Of a stretch of DNA of 64,000 nt, positions 41,680-50,800 are shown piece by piece. Position 1 is the first letter of the stretch, and each line of letters begins with the position of its first letter. The position numbers and the translations under genes were made by a program. Below the pieces are notes generated by a model, which saw nothing but the letters and a program-made list of their open reading frames with translations, did not search any database and was not told the origin of the DNA. Source of the stretch: Phyllobacteriaceae bacterium (lineage in GTDB: Bacteria > Pseudomonadota > Alphaproteobacteria > Rhizobiales > Rhizobiaceae); contig PAPF01000009.1 of NCBI GenBank assembly GCA_002708825.1, positions 208,650-272,649 on the forward strand. Direction: 5' to 3'.

Positions 41680-43761
41680 ATGACAACATACACGGTGACA
41701 GGGTTTTCGGCGACTTTCAACGACGTGACCGGCCTTGCAACAAGTCTCACATCGGGCGTCCAGTTCGAGATTGTCGTCAATGACTCCGTCACGACCTTCA
41801 GCTATGTGACGGACGCTACAAATCCCGGAGAACTGGACGACGTCACGGTCAATCCGTTTTCCTACAATGAGCGCATCGACGGAACATCGGTCGACACTTT
41901 TTCCGGGGGTGCCGGACCGGACGGCCAGTTCGGCCGGATCATCTGGGACGACAATGGCACCCTGCGCATCAGCTACATCCTCAACCTGGAGGATACGGCC
42001 ACAGGAACGAGCTACATCTTCACCGTCGGCGGCACACCATTGCCCGCGTTCGCCTCGGCAACCGCCTTCAACAATTTTCTCAACAATGATGTCATTTCGT
42101 TCGGGTCCGCGCCGGGTGGATCGGGTTTCGGCCCCGGCGAAAACATCTCACTGATCAGCGTGCCGAACATTGCAGCCAGCACCAGCGACACGGTTATCGG
42201 CACCGCGGGAGATGACTTCTACGAAACCGGTACGGGCAACGACGTCATTGCGACTGGCGGCGGCTCCGACTACCTCGATGGCGGCGCCGGAAACGATGTG
42301 CTGAACCCCGGTGACAATGACGGTTTCGGTGACACCATCCGCGGCTCGACGGGCAATGACGCCATCATCTATACCGCCAATGTCAATGGCTACCAGGAAG
42401 TGGACTACCGGTCGATTCCGGGCGCGATCGTCGCCACGATCAACGGCGTCACCAACACGGCCAGCATCGTCAAGGGTGGTTCCGGCACCGACACCTTCAC
42501 CGACATTGCCAATCCGCTGGATGCCGGTTTCGTGAACGGCGGTTTCGCAATCCGGGGCACGGCCCTGGGCGACACATTCAACATAACCCTCGACACGGAC
42601 CAGTGGATGGCCATCCGCAGCGGCGACGGTGTCGATTCCTACACGATTTCAGGGAATGGCTCGGTGCGCCTGGACCTGCGCGGCGGCAACCAGGGCGCTG
42701 TCGTCAACCTCAGCAACGGCGTGATCGCCAATGACGGTTTCGGCAATGCGGAAACCTTCAGCGGCACCTTCAAGCAGTTGCGCGGCACCGACTTCGCAGA
42801 CACGTTCACCGGTTCGTCCGGCGATGACCAGTTCGACGGCAGCGGCGGCGACGACATCATCAATGGCGGAGGCGGCTTCGACCGGGTACGCTTTGACCGG
42901 CCACAGAACAATGTTGGCGTCGTCGTGAACCTGACGGCCGGCACCGCGACCGGTGAATGGAACGGCGTGGCCTACACCAAGACACTTTCCAACATCGAAT
43001 GGATTCGCGGTTCCGTCCACAACGACGTGGTCACCGGTTCGGATGCTGGCGAGCGTTTCGATGGCGGATCCGGCAACGACGTGCTCTCCGGCCTTGGCGG
43101 GAACGACACGATCGACGGCGGCGACGGCAATGACGTGGTCATCGGCGGCGCCGGCGCCGACATACTCTCCGGAGGAGCGGGCTTCGATACGCTCAGCTAC
43201 GCAAGCTCCGGCGCCGCCGTTCAGGTCTTTCTGGGCGGGAACACGGCTTCCGGCGGCGATGCCGAGGGAGATACGATTTCCGGTTTCGAGAACGTCGTCG
43301 GCTCTGCCTACAATGACCGCCTGTTCGGCTCCGCACAGGTGAACCTGCTCGATGGCGGCGCAGGCAGCGACATCATGCTCGGCAACAATGGCAACGACAC
43401 GCTGCGCGGCCGCGAAGGCCGGGATATCATGTATGGCGGCAACCAGAACGACACCTTCGTTTATCTGGACCTGTCCGATTCCGGTCTGCTGTTCGCCAAT
43501 CGCGACCGCATCCAGGACTTCACCGACGGTGAGGACACGATCGACCTCTCGGCACTCGACGCCAACACGAGTGTGGCGGGCGACCAGGCCTTCACCTACA
43601 TCAACGGCGCCTTCACCGGCGTCGCGGGCCAGTTGCGGTCCTGGGAATTCGGCGGCCTGACCTTCATCGAAGGTGACGTGGACGGCAACGGATCGGCCGA
43701 TTTCCGCATCGAACTGCTCGGCACCGGTCTCGGAATCGACGCAAGCGATTTCATCCTCTGA
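41680..43761 (+). CDS. RTX calcium-binding protein, second of a divergent pair
   Basis: 693 codons from ATG 41680; the longer open frame upstream lacks a ribosome site. The N-terminal 170 residues (TTYTVTGFSATFNDVTGLAT, then LTSGVQFEIVVNDSVTTF) form a beta-rich module with no known catalytic motif. RTX nonapeptides follow: GGSDYLDGGAGNDVLNPG near residue 195, GSGGDDIINGGGGFD near 390 and the long terminal run GGNDTIDGGDGNDVVIGGAG. The last 196 residues are homologous to the end of the neighbouring RTX protein and terminate IELLGTGLGIDASDFIL, the likely type I secretion signal. No signal peptide. Confidence 0.9.
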   Translation: MTTYTVTGFSATFNDVTGLATSLTSGVQFEIVVNDSVTTFSYVTDATNPGELDDVTVNPFSYNERIDGTSVDTFSGGAGPDGQFGRIIWDDNGTLRISYILNLEDTATGTSYIFTVGGTPLPAFASATAFNNFLNNDVISFGSAPGGSGFGPGENISLISVPNIAASTSDTVIGTAGDDFYETGTGNDVIATGGGSDYLDGGAGNDVLNPGDNDGFGDTIRGSTGNDAIIYTANVNGYQEVDYRSIPGAIVATINGVTNTASIVKGGSGTDTFTDIANPLDAGFVNGGFAIRGTALGDTFNITLDTDQWMAIRSGDGVDSYTISGNGSVRLDLRGGNQGAVVNLSNGVIANDGFGNAETFSGTFKQLRGTDFADTFTGSSGDDQFDGSGGDDIINGGGGFDRVRFDRPQNNVGVVVNLTAGTATGEWNGVAYTKTLSNIEWIRGSVHNDVVTGSDAGERFDGGSGNDVLSGLGGNDTIDGGDGNDVVIGGAGADILSGGAGFDTLSYASSGAAVQVFLGGNTASGGDAEGDTISGFENVVGSAYNDRLFGSAQVNLLDGGAGSDIMLGNNGNDTLRGREGRDIMYGGNQNDTFVYLDLSDSGLLFANRDRIQDFTDGEDTIDLSALDANTSVAGDQAFTYINGAFTGVAGQLRSWEFGGLTFIEGDVDGNGSADFRIELLGTGLGIDASDFIL
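43171..43761 (+). repeat. shared 591-base C-terminal RTX module, copy 2
   Basis: Partner of 38191-38781 in inverted orientation. Both copies are exactly 591 bases including the stop and begin at the same residue (GGAGFDTL), so no indels separate them. It contains RTX repeats plus the serralysin-type C-terminal beta domain and probable secretion signal. Confidence 0.85.
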
Positions 43762-43780
43762 CCGCAAGCGGGACCATCCG

Positions 43781-43822
43781 GGCCGGCAGGCACGCCGCAA
43801 GGCTGTCTGCCGGCCTTTTCTT
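43781..43822 (+). terminator. Rho-independent terminator after the rightward RTX gene
   Basis: GGCCGGCAG (43781-43789) pairs with CTGCCGGCC (43807-43815), a nine-base-pair GC-rich stem, followed by TTTTCTTT. It lies 20 bases after the RTX stop and before the convergent acyltransferase gene. Confidence 0.8.
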
Positions 43823-43854
43823 TCGCAGCGGACCGGGCCGGTTTCGCGGCCGTG

Positions 43855-44565
43855 TCATGCCACGGCGGCATATGCCGCGTCAGTCGCCTGATTCAACGAA
43901 TCCGTGATGGCCCGCCGGGCCGCCTCGATCTCGGCGGCATCGGCCTTGCGGCCGATGAAAACCGGAGCGCCGGTCTTGATGCAGGCGCGGCCGAAGGGAA
44001 GGTTGAGCACGGCCTTGTCCCAGGCCTTCTCGAAACGGATATGGCGGCTTGTGGCATAGGCCAGCGGCACAACGGGGCGTCCGGATGCCATGGCAAGGCG
44101 CACGATGCCCTCGCCGGCGTCACGTGGCCTGCCCTTGGAAATGTCCGCGATGGTGGCAACGTTCATCCCCTTGCGCAGGCATCGTACAAGGTCGATCAGC
44201 GCCTGGGCGCCGCCCTTCTCCAGCCTGACGCCATCGCCCGCGCGGCCGCCGGACCCACGGATGACATGCATCCCCATCCGCTCGACAAGCCGGGCATTCA
44301 GTTCGGCGTCCGCGCTCGTCGACAGCATGGTGGCGAATTCCATCCCCGGCGGTCGCAGGAACGGCACCATGAAATGCTGGCCATGCCAGAGCGCGATGAT
44401 GACCGGGAATTCGATGTCATCCGGCTTCTCGAGGCTGTCGGACGAGGCAACAAGACGGTTTGTCCGGAAGACGAAGGCAAGCCATCCATGCGCGATTGCG
44501 GCCAGGACCGTGTTCACGGCGCGCGACCGGAACACACGCTTTCTCAGATTGCGAAACGTTGCCAT
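43855..44565 (-). CDS. lysophospholipid acyltransferase family protein (DUF374)
   Basis: 236 codons from ATG 44565; the longer upstream frame overlaps the ACP gene and is not coding. An N-terminal membrane-proximal helix (VLAAIAHGWLAFVF) is followed by IALWHGQHFMVPF (the acyltransferase His), STSADAELNARLVERMG, HVIRGSGGRAG, then ADISKGRPRDAGEGIVRLA and GRPVVPLAYA. This is the DUF374 subfamily of the LPLAT superfamily, thought to acylate glycerolipids or lipid A-like acceptors. It is divergent from an ACP-ketosynthase pair (108 bases), suggesting a dedicated acyl chain made and then transferred by this set. Confidence 0.85.
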   Translation of the reverse strand: MATFRNLRKRVFRSRAVNTVLAAIAHGWLAFVFRTNRLVASSDSLEKPDDIEFPVIIALWHGQHFMVPFLRPPGMEFATMLSTSADAELNARLVERMGMHVIRGSGGRAGDGVRLEKGGAQALIDLVRCLRKGMNVATIADISKGRPRDAGEGIVRLAMASGRPVVPLAYATSRHIRFEKAWDKAVLNLPFGRACIKTGAPVFIGRKADAAEIEAARRAITDSLNQATDAAYAAVA

Positions 44566-44673
44566 GCGCCTTACCCGGCCCCCGCCCCCTTGGAACCAAC
44601 ACCATGCCCGGCCGGACAATCCGCGAAGAACGGATTCGCGCCGATGGGCTACCATATTTGGCAGCGGTGATAT

Positions 44674-44970
44674 ATGGGAGATCAAAATCAGGGTCAAACA
44701 CAGCAGTCGCACGGCGACGGGGGACAGTTTCGCATGAAGGTCAGTCTTGACGATTTCCTGCAGCTTCTGAACGAGGAATTTCCCGGCAAGGGAATCGGGG
44801 CGGATACGAAAGTCGCAGAGACGGGCATCGATTCGCTCGACCTCGCCGACATCGTCTTCAAGATGGAGGACAAGTTCGGCGCCGAATACAGCCTCGACAT
44901 CAACGAACTCAACATCGACGACGAAATCACCGTCGGCCATATCTTCACATTGATCAAAGAACATTCCTGA
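44674..44970 (+). CDS. acyl carrier protein
   Basis: 98 codons from ATG 44674, or 78 from ATG 44734 (GGGGA upstream), which gives the standard ACP length. The phosphopantetheine site is ETGIDSLDLADIVFKMEDKF with the modified Ser. GIDSL-x-x-x-DIVF is the pattern seen in the AcpXL-type carrier of rhizobial very-long-chain fatty acids as well as other specialised ACPs, differing from the housekeeping DSLDTVELVMA pattern. The stop is two bases before the ketosynthase ATG, so they are one operon. Confidence 0.88.
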   Translation: MGDQNQGQTQQSHGDGGQFRMKVSLDDFLQLLNEEFPGKGIGADTKVAETGIDSLDLADIVFKMEDKFGAEYSLDINELNIDDEITVGHIFTLIKEHS

Positions 44971-44972
44971 CA

Positions 44973-46169
44973 ATGCGGCGCGTAGCAATCACCGGACTCG
45001 GCGTTCTCACGGCGAATGCGTCGAGCATTGCCGAATTTCGCGATACACTGCTGGAAGGACGCGTCGGCATCGCGCCCCGGCCCATCGGTGGCCTCGTCGG
45101 ACGCGACATGCCGCTGGCCTGTATCGATGACGCGGTGATGGCGGCGAGCGGCGTGGAACTGTCGCCGCGCTTCGACCGGCTTGCGCATCTGGCGCTCATT
45201 GCTGCCAGGGAAGCGATGGCAACCGCCGGCCTGGAGAAAGGCTCGGCGGAACTGGCGGAAGCAACCATCCTGTTCGGCACCGCCCTCGGCGGCGGCAACA
45301 CGCTTGAGGAAGGCTATACCCGCTATTTCAAGGATGGCCGCAAGCCGCATCCCTTCTCCGTTCCGAAGATGATGCCGAGCGCGCCGGCTGCCGCACTCTC
45401 CATGGCCTGGGGCATAAAGGGCCCCTCCAGCACGGTTTCCAGCGCCTGTTCCTCGTCGTCAGCCGCCATTGCGGCCGGATGCAGCGCCATCCTTTCCGGA
45501 GAGGCCGACATTGTCGTGTCCGGCGGCACGGAATCGGCGCTGACAGAGACGATCCTCCTGGCATGGGAGCAGCTCAAGGTGGTCAGTTCCGACACCTGCC
45601 GCCCGTTCAGCGCCACCCGCAAGGGCATGGTGCTGGGTGAAGGCGCGGCTGTTGTCATCCTGGAAGCAGAGGATCATGCACGCGCACGTGGCGCGCGGAT
45701 CCTCGGCTATGTAGCCGGAACCGGGGCGACATCGGATGCCGCTGACCTCGTCAAGCCCAGCCAGGAAGGCCAGGTGGAAGCCATCCGCCGTGCATTGAAG
45801 CGGGCCGGCATCGGGCCCCGCGACATCGGCTACATCAACGCGCATGGCACCGGTACCCGTCAGAACGATATCGTCGAATCGGCGACCATCCGCGAGGTTT
45901 TCGGCGACGAACCGCCGCCGGTCTCCAGCACCAAGTCGATCCATGGCCACACCATCGCCGCTGCTGGCGCGATCGAGGGAACCGCGACACTGCTGGCCCT
46001 GCTCGGCCAGTTTGCCCCGCCCACGATGAACTTCGATGAGCCGGACCCGGAGTGTCCGCTCGACGTGGTACCCAATGCCAGCCGGGCGCTCTCCATGGAA
46101 TTCGCCCTGTCGAATTCCTTTGCCTTCGGCGGGCATAACGTCGCGCTGATCTTCCAGAAGGCGGAATGA
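44973..46169 (+). CDS. beta-ketoacyl-ACP synthase II-type ketosynthase
   Basis: 398 codons. The active-site Cys is in VSSACSSSSAAIAAG; the two His are in NAHGTGTRQNDIV and KSIHGHTIAAAGAIEG, completing the Cys-His-His triad with the conserved Lys. Further FabF motifs are GTALGGGNTLEEGY and NSFAFGGHNVALIF. It condenses malonyl-ACP with an acyl chain on the adjacent ACP. As a second, non-housekeeping KS paired with its own ACP and a divergent acyltransferase, it probably builds a special fatty acid for an envelope lipid. Confidence 0.9.
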   Translation: MRRVAITGLGVLTANASSIAEFRDTLLEGRVGIAPRPIGGLVGRDMPLACIDDAVMAASGVELSPRFDRLAHLALIAAREAMATAGLEKGSAELAEATILFGTALGGGNTLEEGYTRYFKDGRKPHPFSVPKMMPSAPAAALSMAWGIKGPSSTVSSACSSSSAAIAAGCSAILSGEADIVVSGGTESALTETILLAWEQLKVVSSDTCRPFSATRKGMVLGEGAAVVILEAEDHARARGARILGYVAGTGATSDAADLVKPSQEGQVEAIRRALKRAGIGPRDIGYINAHGTGTRQNDIVESATIREVFGDEPPPVSSTKSIHGHTIAAAGAIEGTATLLALLGQFAPPTMNFDEPDPECPLDVVPNASRALSMEFALSNSFAFGGHNVALIFQKAE

Positions 46170-46224
46170 ACGGCGATATGCCGCAGTGGCGCACGAACCC
46201 GGTGAGAATGTCCAGGAAACGAAC

Positions 46225-46563
46225 ATGCGTCTCGCGATCCTGATCGGCGGCTTGTGCGGCGCGGCAGGCGTCGGGCTCTCCGCCTATGCTGCCCATGCCG
46301 GCGGCGGCAATGCCGGCACCGCGGCGCAGATGCTGCTGTTTCATGCACCGGCTTTCCTGGCTCTGGGCTTCTTTCCGGCCGGTCTGCTGCGCAGTCTGGC
46401 CCTTCTGGCGTTGACCCTCGGGCTTGCGCTGTTCTGCGGCGACCTTCTGGCGCGTGAATTCCTCGGCAGCCGCCTGTTCCCCATGGCGGCCCCGGCGGGC
46501 GGCACGACCCTGATCACGGGCTGGCTGTTCGTGGCCGTCAGCGGTCTTGTCAGAAGCCGGTGA
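46225..46563 (+). CDS. DUF423 family membrane protein
   Basis: 112 codons from ATG 46225. Four hydrophobic segments: RLAILIGGLCGAAGVGLSAY, the AQMLLFHAPAFLALGFF region, LLALTLGLALFCGDLLAR and the C-terminal TTLITGWLFVAVSGLV. The start G-x-x-G-x-x-G-V-x-x-x-x-A-A-H-A and the FCGDL..R..G motif identify DUF423 (YwdK-like) proteins. Function unknown. It lies 55 bases after the ketosynthase, possibly co-transcribed. Confidence 0.85.
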   Translation: MRLAILIGGLCGAAGVGLSAYAAHAGGGNAGTAAQMLLFHAPAFLALGFFPAGLLRSLALLALTLGLALFCGDLLAREFLGSRLFPMAAPAGGTTLITGWLFVAVSGLVRSR

Positions 46564-46567
46564 ACCT

Positions 46568-47743
46568 TCAGTTCGTCAGCGGCAGGAGCCGTTCGGTCAG
46601 GCGAACCCAGTAGCTGACGCCGTGGGGTATGCCGTCATCGTTGAAATCATAGGCCGGATGATGCAGCGACGCGCTGTCACCGTTGCCCATGAAGATGAAG
46701 GCACCGGGCCGGGCGTTCAGCATGAAGGAAAAATCCTCCGCGCCCATCATCGGCGCGCAATCGGCCGCAACCTTGTCATGGCCGGCGATCTCGCGCGCGG
46801 TTTCCAGCGCCAGCGCGGTTTCGCCGGCATGGTTCACGGTGACGGGATAGCCGGTCCGGTAGGAAAGCGTCGCCCTTGCGCCGAAAGCCGCGGCAACGGT
46901 CTCGATCATGGCCGCCATGCGCGCTTCCACATCCTGCCGGACGCTTTCCGACAGGGTGCGCACCGTGCCCTTCAGGGCCACCGTCTGCGGGATGACATTG
47001 TAGGCGTCCGTATCGGTGCGCATCGACGTCACCGACAACACCGCGCTTTCCACCGGATCGACCGTGCGCGAGACGATGGATTGCAGGCTGGTGATGAGGT
47101 GGGCAGCAACCAGTGTCGTGTCCACCGTGGTATGGGGCATGGCCGCATGGCCGCCCTTGCCCTCCAGTTGAACCGAGAAATGGTCCGCCGCCGCCATGAT
47201 CGGACCCGTCCGCATGGCGAAGTGGCCGACGGGCAGGCCCGGCAGGTTGTGCATCCCGAATACGCGCTGGATGCCGAAGCGTTCCATGAGGCCGTCCTCG
47301 ACCATGGCCTTGCCGCCCGCCCCGCCCTCTTCGGCCGGCTGGAAGATGAAGACAACCGTCCCGTCGAAGGACCGCGTTTTCGCCAGCCACTCCGCCGCCC
47401 CCAGCAGCATCGCCGTATGCCCGTCATGGCCGCAGGCATGCATCTTGCCGGCTGTCTTCGATGCCCACGGCTTGCCGGTGATTTCGGTGATGGGAAGCGC
47501 GTCCATGTCGGCGCGCAAGGCTATCACCTGTCCCTTCGTGTCGCTCCGCCCCTTCAGGACGCCGACGACGCCGGTTCGCCCGATACCGGTCACGACCTCA
47601 TCGCAGCCGAAATCGCGCAAGCGGTCGGCTACGAACCCGGCAGTCCTGTGAACATCGTAAAGGAGTTCCGGATGGGCATGCAGGTCGCGCCGCCATTCGG
47701 TCAGACGGGCGGTATTGCGGGCGATGTCATCGATGGGAGCCAT
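46568..47743 (-). CDS. M20 family amidohydrolase (hippurate/IAA-amino acid hydrolase type)
   Basis: 391 codons. It begins with the classic RRDLHAHPELLYDVHRTAGF and contains LRADMDALPI, HACGHDGHTAMLLGAA (metal Cys/His), FIFQPAEEGGAGGKAMVEDG (catalytic Glu pair) and MHNLPGLPVGHF. These define the M20D amidohydrolases that release amino acids from N-acyl conjugates. It is clearly a different subfamily from the two M20 enzymes of the 18-32 kb region. The stop is five bases from the convergent DUF423 stop. Confidence 0.92.
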   Translation of the reverse strand: MAPIDDIARNTARLTEWRRDLHAHPELLYDVHRTAGFVADRLRDFGCDEVVTGIGRTGVVGVLKGRSDTKGQVIALRADMDALPITEITGKPWASKTAGKMHACGHDGHTAMLLGAAEWLAKTRSFDGTVVFIFQPAEEGGAGGKAMVEDGLMERFGIQRVFGMHNLPGLPVGHFAMRTGPIMAAADHFSVQLEGKGGHAAMPHTTVDTTLVAAHLITSLQSIVSRTVDPVESAVLSVTSMRTDTDAYNVIPQTVALKGTVRTLSESVRQDVEARMAAMIETVAAAFGARATLSYRTGYPVTVNHAGETALALETAREIAGHDKVAADCAPMMGAEDFSFMLNARPGAFIFMGNGDSASLHHPAYDFNDDGIPHGVSYWVRLTERLLPLTN

Positions 47744-47828
47744 GCGGTATCCTGAATGGTATCGGGGGTGAACGTCGAAACCTGTACATAGGCCTGCGCG
47801 CGCCTGTCCGCCAGTCGCCGGGCCGGCG

Positions 47829-50800
47829 TTATGCCGCCTCCGCCAGCTTCGCCAGTTGCGTCATGACCACAGCCGCGCCCGCGAGTCGCTTTTCCTGGCT
47901 GGGCAGGTCTCGCATCAGGAATACGCTCTGGTCAGGCCGGATCTTGGCAAGCGAACCCTGGCCGGCAATGTACTGCACAAGCGCGGCCGGGTTGGGGAAT
48001 TGCTTGTCGCGGAACTGGATGACCACGCCCTTAGGTCCGGCGTCCAGCTTCTCCACGTTGGCCTTGCGGCAAAGCGCCTTGATGTAGACGATCTTGAGCA
48101 GGTGCTGAACTTCGTCGGGCAGCGGTCCGAAACGGTCGATGAGTTCGGCGCCGAAACCGTCGATCTCCTGCGGCGTGGTGAGGTCCGCCAGACGGCGGTA
48201 GAGCCCCATGCGCAACTGCAGGTCCGGTACGTAATGTTCCGGGATCATGACAGACGTGCCCACCGAAATCTGCGGCGACCAGCCGCTGTCGCTGGCGATC
48301 TCCTCGCCACGGATTTCCTGTACCGCCTCTTCCAGCATCTGCTGGTAAAGCTCGTAGCCCACCTCGCGGATATGGCCGGACTGCTCCTCACCGAGCAGGT
48401 TGCCGGCGCCGCGAATATCGAGATCGTGGCTGGCAAGCTGGAAGCCCGCGCCGAGCGTGTCGAGCGATTGCAGCACCTTGAGCCGGCGTTCCGCGGTCGT
48501 CGTCAGGCTCTTGCGCGCCGGCAGGGTGAACAGTGCGTAGGCGCGCAGCTTCGACCGCCCCACCCGGCCGCGCAACTGGTAGAGTTGGGCCAGGCCGAAC
48601 ATGTCGGCGCGGTGCACGATCAGTGTGTTCGCCGTCGGGATGTCGAGACCGGATTCGACGATCGTCGTCGACAGCAGCACGTCATACTGGCCGTCATAGA
48701 AGGCGTTCATGATGTCGTCGAGTTCACCGGCCGCGATCTGCCCGTGCGCCACGGCCACCTTCAGTTCCGGCACCTGCTCGGCAAGGAAGGTCCGGATCTC
48801 GTCCAGATCGGCGATGCGCGGCACGACATAGAAGCTCTGCCCGCCGCGATAGCGCTCGCGAAGCAATGTCTCGCGGATCACCACCGGATCGAAAGGCGAG
48901 ATGAAGGTGCGCACCGCCATGCGGTCGACGGGAGGCGTGGTGATGAGCGAGAGTTCGCGCACGCCCGACAGCGACAGTTGCAGCGTGCGCGGAATCGGCG
49001 TCGCCGACAAAGTGAGCACGTGGACATCGCTTTTCAGTTCCTTGAGCCGCTCCTTGTGCTTGACGCCGAAATGCTGCTCCTCGTCGATGATCAGAAGGCC
49101 GAGCCGGGCGAATTTGACGCTGGCGCCGAGCAGCGCATGGGTGCCGACCACGATGTCGACCGTGCCGTCGGAAATGCCTTTCTTGGTCTCCGCCAGTTCC
49201 TTTGCCCCAACGAAGCGCGATGCCTGGCGCACCGTCACGGGCAGTCCGGCAAAGCGTTGCGAGAAGGTCTTGAAATGCTGGCGCGACAGCAATGTCGTCG
49301 GCGCGACGACGGCGACCTGAAGGCCCTCCATGGCCGCCACGAAGGCCGCGCGCAGCGCCACTTCGGTCTTGCCGAAGCCGACATCGCCGCAGACCAGCCT
49401 GTCCATGGGCTTGCCCTTGCCGAGATCCTCGATGATTGCATCGATGGCGGTCTGCTGGTCCTCCGTCTCCTCGTAGGGGAAACGGGCCGCGAACTCGCCA
49501 TAGAGACCTTCGGGCGGCGCCAGTTTCGGCGCGCCGCGCATCTCGCGCTCGGCGGCGATGCGGATGAGCTGGCCGGCCATTTCCAGCAGCTTCTTCTTCA
49601 GCTTGGCCTTGCGCGCCTGCCAGGCCACACCGCCCAGCCGGTCCAGGACAGCTTCGGAAGCCTCCGAGCCGTAGCGCGACAGGAGGTCGATATTCTCCAC
49701 CGGGAGGAACAGCTTGCCATCGCCCGCATAATGCAGTTCGAGGCAATCATGTGGCGCACCGGCGGCCTCGATGGTCCGCAGCCCCATGAACCGGCCGATC
49801 CCGTGCTCGGCATGGACGACCACATCGCCGGCGGCGAGCGAGGAGACCTCGGAAATGAAATCGGCGCCTTTCCCCCGGCGCTTCGAGCGGCGCACCAGGC
49901 GGTCGCCCAGCATGTCCTGTTCGGCGATGACCGCAAGGCCCGGAGCGGTGAAGCCATGCTCGATGGGCAGGACGGAAAGCGCGATCGCCTGCCCCTTCAG
50001 CCGCTCCGCCTCCTCAAGCGTCGCTGCGGGCTCCATGCCGCCGAGCCCGTGTTCGGCAAGGATTTGTGACAGCCGGTCAAGCGAACCTTCCGTCCAGCCT
50101 GCAATGATGACCCGGTTGCCCGCCGATCTGAGTCCAGAAACATGCCGGACCACATGGTCGAACACGTTGGCGCCGGGGTCCGCGCGCTCCTCGGCGAAAT
50201 TGCGCGCCTGCTGCGCCTGGGCGTGAAGGATGTAGCGGCCTTCGGTGAAAGGCTGGTCAAAGGGGGTCAGCGCGATGTTGAGCCGCTCGCTTGCGCGCCG
50301 TTCCGCTTCCTCGCGCGTCAGGTAGAGGCTTTCCGGCGGAACCGGGCGATAGGGAACGCCACCGGCGCTTTCACCCTGGTTGCGGCGCGCTTCGTAATGC
50401 TCGCGGATCTGCGCCACGCGCCCGTCCAGCGCCTCATGGGCCAGGTGGTCGAAGACGAAGGGGGCATGCGGCAGCAGGTCGAAGACCGTTTCCAGCCCTT
50501 CGTAGAACAGCGGCAGCCAGTGCTCCATGCCGGCGAAGCGCCGTCCCTCCGTCACCGACTGGTAAAGCGCGTCGTCACGCTGCGGCGCGCCGAAGGCCTC
50601 GATATAGGCGCGCCGGAACCGGCTGATCGTCTCCGGCGTCAGCGCCACCTCGCTCATGGCTTCCAGCCGCATCTGCTTGTGCTGGCCGGTGGTGCGTTGC
50701 GTGGCAGGATCGAAGGCGCGGATCGATTCCAGCGTGTCGCCGAAGAAATCGAGACGCAGCGGCTCATCCGCACCCGGCACGAAAAGATCGAGGATACCGC

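Noticed and set aside
41214-41792. 192-codon minus-strand open frame in the RTX intergenic region
   Set aside because: It crosses the AT-rich promoter core and the start of the rightward RTX gene, and shows no motif.
47856-50069. 737-codon plus-strand open frame opposite mfd
   Set aside because: Antisense of a universally conserved gene; His/Arg-rich composition without motifs.
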